From: an uncultured Helcococcus sp.
Lineage (GTDB): Bacteria > Bacillota > Clostridia > Tissierellales > Peptoniphilaceae
Length of the DNA: 28,672 nucleotides
Assembly (NCBI RefSeq): GCF_946998255.1
Contig: NZ_CAMPYN010000010.1
Coordinates: 1 to 28,672, forward strand
Direction of reading: 5' to 3'
Position 1 is the first letter of the stretch; each line of letters begins with the position of its first letter. The translations under genes and the position numbers were made by a program. The notes beneath the pieces are model-generated. The model did no database searches and was not told where the DNA came from. It saw only the letters and a program-made list of their open reading frames with translations. This document shows positions 23,446-28,672 of the stretch, one piece after another.

Positions 23446-23987
23446 TGGACAGAAGTGTAGAAAGAAAGTTAAGGCATAGGAAGAATAGGCAAAAGCAAAA
23501 AAATAGAAATTTGATTAAATTAATAATCTTTTTATTCCTATTAGCTATATTTATTGTAATGCTTATAAATTCCTTTTTATTTACAGTTGTGACTGTTGAT
23601 GGTGACTCCATGCAAAGGACTCTTTTTGATGGAGACAGGTTATTAGTAAAGAAGATTGGTGTAAATAAAGATGATATAAATGTAGATGATTTAGTTTACT
23701 TCAAGGGAAATGATAATAAATATTACTTAAAAAGAATTGTTGCTTTGCCAGGTGATGTAGTTGAAATTGTAAATAGCAGGTTAATTATAAATGGTATAGA
23801 AAAGACAGAAGATTACACTAGAGGAGATGCCACTCAGGCTTATGACGTAAATAAGTGGATTTTGAAGGATGATGAATTCTTTGTCTTAGGTGATAATAGG
23901 TACAAGAAAACTTCAGTAGATTCAAGGGCTTTTGGTCCAATTAATATAAAATCTATACAAGGTAAGGTTATAAGAAAGTTAAAGTGA
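23445..23987 (+). CDS. lepB: Signal peptidase I (second, tandem paralogue)
   Basis: Same family as the preceding gene. 180 residues. A very basic N-terminus (about 1-25) precedes the single anchor helix (about 24-46). Catalytic Ser55 in GDSM and Lys96 in YLKRIVA, with GDNR (149-152) and SVDSR (157-161), are all intact, so both copies should be active. The GTG start overlaps the preceding stop by one base, with GGAG (23431-23434) about 10 bases upstream. The two proteins share motifs but differ widely elsewhere, which suggests an old duplication and perhaps different substrates. Confidence 0.92.
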   Translation: MDRSVERKLRHRKNRQKQKNRNLIKLIIFLFLLAIFIVMLINSFLFTVVTVDGDSMQRTLFDGDRLLVKKIGVNKDDINVDDLVYFKGNDNKYYLKRIVALPGDVVEIVNSRLIINGIEKTEDYTRGDATQAYDVNKWILKDDEFFVLGDNRYKKTSVDSRAFGPINIKSIQGKVIRKLK

Positions 23988-24010
23988 TAAGTATTTTTTG
24001 AAAGGTGATT

Positions 24011-25822
24011 ATGGATATTAAAAAAGAAAATATAAGAAATTTTTCAATAATTGCCCATATAGACCATGGGAAATCAACCCTAGCTGATAGGTTGATTGAA
24101 GAAACTGGCTCTGTAACCCAAAGGGAGATGAGTGACAGGTTATTGGACAGTATGGATCTTGAAAAAGAAAGAGGAATTACAATTAAATTAAAGGCTGTAA
24201 AAATATTTTACGATGCCTTAGATGGTGAAAGATACATGCTAAACCTAATAGATACCCCAGGGCACGTTGACTTTAACTATGAGGTGTCTAGGTCTTTGGC
24301 TGCTTGTGAAGGCGCTTTGTTGATAGTAGATGCAAGTCAGGGGATTGAGGCTCAAACTCTTGCAAATACATATTTAGCTATGAATCAAAACTTGGAAATA
24401 GTGCCAGTTATAAATAAGATTGACCTACCTTCAGCAAGAGTAGATGAAATTAGGATGGAAATCGAAGATGTATTAGCTTTAGAAGCTAGTGAAGCACCTG
24501 CTATATCTGCTAAAGAAGGTATAAATATTAGAGATGTTTTAGAAGCTATAGTAAAAGAAATACCTGCTCCTAAAGGTAGGGATGACAATCCTCTTCAAGC
24601 TCTTATCTTTGACTCCTACTATGACACCTATAGGGGAGTTGTCATGTATGTAAGAGTAAAAGAAGGAAAGATCTATCCTGGGCAAGAAATAAAGATGATG
24701 TCAACAGGTTCTAAGTTTGAAGTTACTGAAGTGGGTTATTCCATGAGGGGGGAATTTAAAACTGATGAAATAACCGCTGGTGACGTAGGTTACGTAGTTG
24801 CTTCAATCAAGGATATCAAGCAAGCAAGAGTTGGTGATACCATTACCTCTGCCGACAATCCTGCAGCAGAGCCCCTGCCAGGTTATCAAAAAGCTTTGCC
24901 AATGGTTTATTCAGGATTATATCCGGCAGAGGGTGAATCTTACAATGATATAAGGGATGCTTTAGAAAAACTTAAGGTTAACGATGCTGCCTTAGAATTT
25001 GAACCGGAAACATCTGCAGCCCTAGGTTATGGTTTTAGAACTGGTTTCCTAGGTCTATTACACATGGAAATCATTCAAGAAAGATTAGATAGGGAATTTG
25101 GTCTAGACATTATAGCAACAGCTCCTTCAGTTATATATAGGATACATCTGAAGGACGGTAAGGTGATAGAGGTGCAAAACCCAACTGATTACCCAGACCA
25201 AACCCTGATAGATTTTGTAGAAGAACCTTTAGTAAAAGCCTCTATCATGACTCCAGAAGCTTATATTGGTCAAGTTATGGAATTATGCCAAGAAAAAAGA
25301 GGGGTATTTGAAACTATGGAATACCTAGATAAGAACTTGGTTCAAATAAAATACATTCTTCCTTTAAACGAGGTAATATATGACTTCTTTGATGCTTTAA
25401 AATCAAAAACTAGGGGATATGCATCCTTAGATTACGACTTCTACAAGTACCAAAGGTCAGACCTTGTAAGGTTAGATATATTATTAAATGGAGAACCTGT
25501 AGACGCCTTATCACTAATAGTTCATGAAGATAAGGCCTACGAAAGAGGAAGAAAAATTTCAAGCAAGTTAAAAGAAGAAATACCAAAGCATATGTTCTCT
25601 ATACCTATTCAAGCAGCTATTGGTGCTAAGATAATAGCTAGAGAAACAGTTTCTGCAAATAGAAAAGACGTTATTGCTAAATGTTACGGTGGTGATATTT
25701 CTAGAAAGAGAAAGCTTCTCGAAAAACAAAAAGAAGGTAAGAAACGTATGAGATCCGTTGGTAGGGTTCAAGTGCCACAAGATGCATTCTTAGCTGTATT
25801 GAAATATGACGAAGGTGAATAA
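24011..25822 (+). CDS. lepA: Elongation factor 4 (LepA) translational GTPase
   Basis: Ribosome-binding GTPase that acts on stalled or back-translocated ribosomes and in 30S assembly. 603 residues, usual length. G1 AHIDHGKST (15-23), switch II DTPGH, G4 NKID, then EF-G-like domains and the LepA-specific C-terminal domain with GEPVDALS and KCYGGDISRKRKLLEKQKEGKKRM. The ATG at 24011 is used rather than the GTG at 24005, which would lie within the AAAGGTGA ribosome binding site. The gene follows the signal peptidases, as lepA does in many bacteria, and precedes the hemW-position gene by 12 bases. Confidence 0.97.
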   Translation: MDIKKENIRNFSIIAHIDHGKSTLADRLIEETGSVTQREMSDRLLDSMDLEKERGITIKLKAVKIFYDALDGERYMLNLIDTPGHVDFNYEVSRSLAACEGALLIVDASQGIEAQTLANTYLAMNQNLEIVPVINKIDLPSARVDEIRMEIEDVLALEASEAPAISAKEGINIRDVLEAIVKEIPAPKGRDDNPLQALIFDSYYDTYRGVVMYVRVKEGKIYPGQEIKMMSTGSKFEVTEVGYSMRGEFKTDEITAGDVGYVVASIKDIKQARVGDTITSADNPAAEPLPGYQKALPMVYSGLYPAEGESYNDIRDALEKLKVNDAALEFEPETSAALGYGFRTGFLGLLHMEIIQERLDREFGLDIIATAPSVIYRIHLKDGKVIEVQNPTDYPDQTLIDFVEEPLVKASIMTPEAYIGQVMELCQEKRGVFETMEYLDKNLVQIKYILPLNEVIYDFFDALKSKTRGYASLDYDFYKYQRSDLVRLDILLNGEPVDALSLIVHEDKAYERGRKISSKLKEEIPKHMFSIPIQAAIGAKIIARETVSANRKDVIAKCYGGDISRKRKLLEKQKEGKKRMRSVGRVQVPQDAFLAVLKYDEGE

Positions 25823-25834
25823 TAGGAAGATTAG

Positions 25835-26956
25835 ATGAAAAATATTGGTTTATACATTCATATACCATTCAGGATATATAAACACAACCATAGGGCTGTT
25901 TTATCCTATTTTAATAAAGATTTTTATATAAGAGATTATTTCAAGTACTTGAGAAAAGAGTTAGATTTAAGGATGAAAGATGACTACCTTATTGACTCTA
26001 TCTACCTAGGAGGTGGTGATCCATCTTCTGTAAACACAGATTATATCACTGATTTACTAGACTATATTTATGAGAAATATAATGTAAGACCAGAATGTGA
26101 AAAGACTATAGAAGTAGATCCGCAAATACCAGAGATAAGAATACAAAGATATGTTGAGCATGGTATAAATAGGTTTTCAATAAAAGCCTTTACTTTTTTA
26201 CAAAAAGGCCTGGATAATTTAGATTTGCTTCATAGTAAGGAAGATATCATCCATATTATTAAAGTGATTAGAAAGTTTAAGATACAAAATATTAACCTAG
26301 ATATGTTCTTTGCTTATCCAGAAGAAACTTTTAAGGATATTGAAACTGACATTTCATATATCAACAAGTTGCAAGTGCCGCATGTTTCTTTTTACTCGGC
26401 TAAATCCGAGGAGGATATTATATTAACAGAAGACAATATGGAATCAAGGATAGAGGTTACAGGTATAAATGTAGAAGAAAGTGCGGAGTTTATATCTAAG
26501 AAACTACTATCTATAGGATATGAGCATTATGAATTAAACCATTACTGCAAAAAAGGATACCAGTCTTATCACAACAAAAAGTACTGGAATCTTGATGAAT
26601 ACCTGGGTATAGGTATGGGAGCAAGTGGCTTTATTGATAATGTTTTATACACGAATTCTTTTGAATTTGAAGATTACTTTAGGAAATTAAGATTGAATGA
26701 ATTGGCCTATCAGGAAAAAGACTTATTGACTGACGAAGAAAAGTCTGTCTATTATATAATTAATAAGATGACTATGAATGAAGGTTTGGATTTAAAAGAA
26801 TTTAAAAATAGGTTTGCTATAGATTTTAAAGAGAAATATAAGGATATAATTAATAAATATTTGAATGATAATCTTATAGAAATATCGGATGATATAATTA
26901 AATTTACAGACGAAGGTTTGTACTACTCCAACGAATTTTACACAAATATAATATAA
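25835..26956 (+). CDS. HemW-like protein lacking the radical-SAM cysteine triad
   Basis: 373 residues, the length of HemW (heme chaperone, formerly called an oxygen-independent coproporphyrinogen oxidase homologue). The start LYIHIPF is typical, but the C-x3-C-x2-C that should follow is Arg13, His17 and Arg20, so the [4Fe-4S] cluster cannot form in the usual way. GGGTPS has become GGGDPSS and the SIGVQS region reads SIKAFTF. By contrast the C-terminal half is well kept: HYELNHYCKKGYQSYHNKKYW includes HNxxYW, reported as the heme-binding motif, and YLGIGMGASGF follows. The frame is intact with no stop. It lies between lepA and hrcA, the conserved place of hemW, so it is probably the orthologue rather than a transferred paralogue. 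The function of this form is unknown, and loss of radical chemistry is inferred. Confidence 0.88.
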   Translation: MKNIGLYIHIPFRIYKHNHRAVLSYFNKDFYIRDYFKYLRKELDLRMKDDYLIDSIYLGGGDPSSVNTDYITDLLDYIYEKYNVRPECEKTIEVDPQIPEIRIQRYVEHGINRFSIKAFTFLQKGLDNLDLLHSKEDIIHIIKVIRKFKIQNINLDMFFAYPEETFKDIETDISYINKLQVPHVSFYSAKSEEDIILTEDNMESRIEVTGINVEESAEFISKKLLSIGYEHYELNHYCKKGYQSYHNKKYWNLDEYLGIGMGASGFIDNVLYTNSFEFEDYFRKLRLNELAYQEKDLLTDEEKSVYYIINKMTMNEGLDLKEFKNRFAIDFKEKYKDIINKYLNDNLIEISDDIIKFTDEGLYYSNEFYTNII

Positions 26957-26962
26957 TTTTAG

Positions 26963-27012
26963 AGCGGTTAAATCTGATAAAGCAAGATATTATCAGTGTT
27001 TGATCGCTTTTT
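26963..27012 (+). terminator. Terminator between the hemW-like gene and hrcA
   Basis: A long hairpin: AGCGGTTAAAT (from 26963) pairs with the GTTTGATCGCT end (to 27008), and the inner CTGATAA pairs with TTATCAG, with a single bulge and a 9-base loop. T-rich sequence follows. Confidence 0.85.
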
Positions 27013-27031
27013 ATTTTTAAAACAAAAAAAG

Positions 27032-27058
27032 TTAGCACTTAGACTTGACAAGTGCTAA
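27032..27058 (+). promoter_or_regulatory. CIRCE element 1 (HrcA operator)
   Basis: TTAGCACTT (27032-27040), nine bases, AAGTGCTAA (27050-27058): a perfect 9-bp inverted repeat, differing from the classic TTAGCACTC-N9-GAGTGCTAA only in a symmetric last pair. It overlaps the -35 of the hrcA promoter. Confidence 0.95.
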
Positions 27059-27073
27059 AAGATACTCTATACT
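27045..27073 (+). promoter_or_regulatory. hrcA-grpE operon promoter
   Basis: TTGACA (27045-27050, perfect) and TATACT (27068-27073) are 17 bases apart. The -35 lies inside the first CIRCE element and the start site near 27080 lies inside the second. Confidence 0.9.
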
Positions 27074-27077
27074 AGTA

Positions 27078-27104
27078 TTAGCACTTGAGATAGAAGAGTG
27101 ATAA
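27078..27104 (+). promoter_or_regulatory. CIRCE element 2 (HrcA operator)
   Basis: TTAGCACTT (27078-27086), nine bases, GAGTGATAA (27096-27104). Right arm has one change from GAGTGCTAA and the arms are not perfectly complementary. It begins 46 bases after the first element and covers the transcription start. Confidence 0.85.
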
Positions 27105-27117
27105 AAGGAGGATATAT

Positions 27118-28137
27118 ATGGATGAAAGAAAAATAAAAATATTAAATACAATTATAAAGTCATATATAGACTCTAAAGAGCCGGTCGGTTCTAGGGCTTT
27201 GTCAAAACTACCAGAAATTGGAGTTTCGGCAGCAACTATTAGAAACGAGATGGCCGACTTAGAAGAATTAGGTTATTTGGAAAAATTGCATACATCGTCA
27301 GGTCGTATACCTTCAAATGAGGCGTATAGACAATATGTTGATGCGATTCTTACAAATAAAATACCTATAAAACATAGACCAGTAAGTATCTATGATATGT
27401 CTAACATGAGTCAATCAGAAGCTTTAGATACTATTATAGGAAATGCTATCAAAATGCTGGCTGATATAAGTGGATATACAGCTTTGGCTTTATTACCAGA
27501 GATGACAGACGTATATTTGAAATATATCAATATAGTATATTTGAGTCCTAAAGAATTAGTGATCATTTACATATATAATTCTAAGGAAGTTATTTCAGAC
27601 AGTATCAGATTAAAACAACCGATTGATAGACATACTTTAGATTTAGTAAATAGTCTGTTAAATTCAAGCCTTATAAATAAGAAGAGAAGTGAAATCTTGG
27701 AAGAATTACATTCTACAACTTATGAAGTTTTAAGAAGACAACATACAGTTTTAGATGAAATTATTCCGGTTATAGAAAAGACAACCAGCTTCCATTCAGA
27801 AGATAAAGTTTTATACGAAGGTCTTGATAATATTTATACCTATAATAAGGATAGTATAGAAAATAATTTAGACTTAATAAATTATCTGAAAACTGACAAT
27901 TCCTTGATGGGAATATTATCAGCAAATATGGATTCAGATCTTCAAGTTTACATAGGTGAAGAGATAGGTATAGAAGAATTCAAAGAATTTTCTATAATTA
28001 CCATGACTTTTTCAAATGGTAAAGGAGTCAAGGGTAAGATTGGTATCTTGGGACCTAATAGTATGACTTATGATAAGGTTTTAGCAGATTTAACACTGAT
28101 AAATAGGTATATAAATGGACATATAGAAAGAAGGTAG
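27118..28137 (+). CDS. hrcA: Heat-inducible transcription repressor HrcA
   Basis: Represses class I heat-shock genes by binding CIRCE, with GroEL aiding its folding. 339 residues, usual length. The N-terminal winged helix shows EPVGSRALSK, SAATIRNEMADLEELGYLEKLHTSSGRIPSNEAYRQYVD, close to the family consensus. A GAF-like central domain follows, and the C-terminal part has YIGEEIG and GKIGILGPNSMTYDKVLADL. AAGGAGG (27105-27111) is 6 bases before the ATG. It is expressed from a promoter with two CIRCE operators, so it represses itself and the chaperone genes that follow. Confidence 0.97.
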   Translation: MDERKIKILNTIIKSYIDSKEPVGSRALSKLPEIGVSAATIRNEMADLEELGYLEKLHTSSGRIPSNEAYRQYVDAILTNKIPIKHRPVSIYDMSNMSQSEALDTIIGNAIKMLADISGYTALALLPEMTDVYLKYINIVYLSPKELVIIYIYNSKEVISDSIRLKQPIDRHTLDLVNSLLNSSLINKKRSEILEELHSTTYEVLRRQHTVLDEIIPVIEKTTSFHSEDKVLYEGLDNIYTYNKDSIENNLDLINYLKTDNSLMGILSANMDSDLQVYIGEEIGIEEFKEFSIITMTFSNGKGVKGKIGILGPNSMTYDKVLADLTLINRYINGHIERR

Positions 28138-28139
28138 CT

Positions 28140-28672
28140 ATGGCGAAAAAGGAAAAAGAGAATTTAGAAGAAGAGTTACAGGAAAATAAAGAAACAGAAA
28201 ATCTAGAAAATGAAGAGATAAAAGAAGAGACTGAAGAAAAAGAAGAATCTCAGGAGCAAGATGAAGTTATTTCAGAATTAGATAAGGTGAAAGATTCCTA
28301 CATTAGATTACAAGCTGATTTTGAAAACTTTAGAAGGAGAACGGAAAAGGAAAAATCTGATATATATAAGTTTGCTTCTGAAAAACTAGTAGGAAAACTT
28401 TTATCAGTATTAGACAATTTGGATAGGGCCTTAGCTGAATCGAAAGAAGATGATTCATTTACACAAGGTGTAAGTTTGGTAAGAAAAGAATTTCTTGAAA
28501 TCTTACAAGCTGAAGGTCTAGAGGAAATAGAATCAGATGGAGCTGTATTTGATGCAAATTTACATCATGCAGTATTGATGGAAAAATCTGATGAAGTAGA
28601 ATCCGGATCGATAATAGAAACCTTCCAAAAAGGTTATAAATTGAATGACAAAGTAATTAGACCAGCAATGGT
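28140..28672 (+). CDS. grpE: GrpE nucleotide exchange factor (partial, runs off the window)
   Basis: Co-chaperone that exchanges ADP for ATP on DnaK. About 177 residues are visible and the 3' end is cut by the window. A long acidic N-terminal region rich in Glu and Lys (about 1-45) is followed by the coiled-coil dimer domain with YIRLQADFENFRRRTEKEK and LLSVLDNLDRAL. The beta-wing shows HHAVLMEKSDEVESGSIIETFQKGYKLNDKVIRPAMV, the standard GrpE end. The ATG is 2 bases after the hrcA stop with AAGAAGG upstream. dnaK should follow. Confidence 0.96.
   Translation, partial: MAKKEKENLEEELQENKETENLENEEIKEETEEKEESQEQDEVISELDKVKDSYIRLQADFENFRRRTEKEKSDIYKFASEKLVGKLLSVLDNLDRALAESKEDDSFTQGVSLVRKEFLEILQAEGLEEIESDGAVFDANLHHAVLMEKSDEVESGSIIETFQKGYKLNDKVIRPAM

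Noticed and set aside
24005..24010. GTG start for lepA at 24005
   Set aside because: The GTG is part of the AAAGGTGA ribosome binding site. The ATG at 24011 gives the family N-terminus.

Overview
The window reads as an AT-rich, low-GC Gram-positive (Firmicutes) chromosome. Supporting signs are AGA-rich codon use, strong AGGAGG-type ribosome binding sites, a T-box leader on ileS, Gram-positive PurBoxes, CIRCE elements before hrcA and two signal peptidase genes. The gene content and the sodium-type ATP synthase suggest an anaerobe of the Clostridia/Tissierellia, possibly the Anaerococcus/Peptoniphilus group. That placement is inference. I saw no insertion sequences, phage genes, tRNA, rRNA or CRISPR. 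The window is mostly core genome with one strange intergenic region.

Layout. 61-2000: rodA (minus) diverges from nth (plus). 1972-5413: a promoter, an isoleucine T-box and ileS (type-2, eukaryote-like) ending at a strong terminator. 5414-6526: about 1.1 kb with no credible gene, holding three successive arrays of short tandem repeats with regularly alternating inverted arms, flanked by a G-rich and a C-rich tract. 6527-13436: a complete F-type ATP synthase operon (two small assembly/accessory membrane proteins, then a, c, b, delta, alpha, gamma, beta, epsilon). The c subunit carries a Na+ ligand signature. 13446-18629 (minus): a nucleoside-type ABC importer, with ATPase and two permeases in one overlapping operon and the lipoprotein gene behind its own promoter. 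18843-19900: holA. 19954-22373: purR and a purine permease, each behind a pair of inverted PurBoxes. 22392-22781 (minus): rpsT. 22820-27012: two tandem signal peptidase I genes, lepA and a hemW-position gene. 27032-end: two CIRCE operators, hrcA and the start of grpE.

Points that stand out. (1) The three repeat arrays between ileS and the atp operon have no function I can name. They are the best candidate for something undescribed. (2) The gene in the hemW position is full length but has lost all three cysteines of the radical-SAM cluster motif, while keeping the HNxxYW motif. (3) Endonuclease III has lost three of its four [4Fe-4S] ligands at exactly conserved spacing. (4) IleRS has its HIGH motif rearranged to GIHH. 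(5) The purine genes form a small self-regulated unit, and the nearby nucleoside importer fits a purine-scavenging lifestyle.
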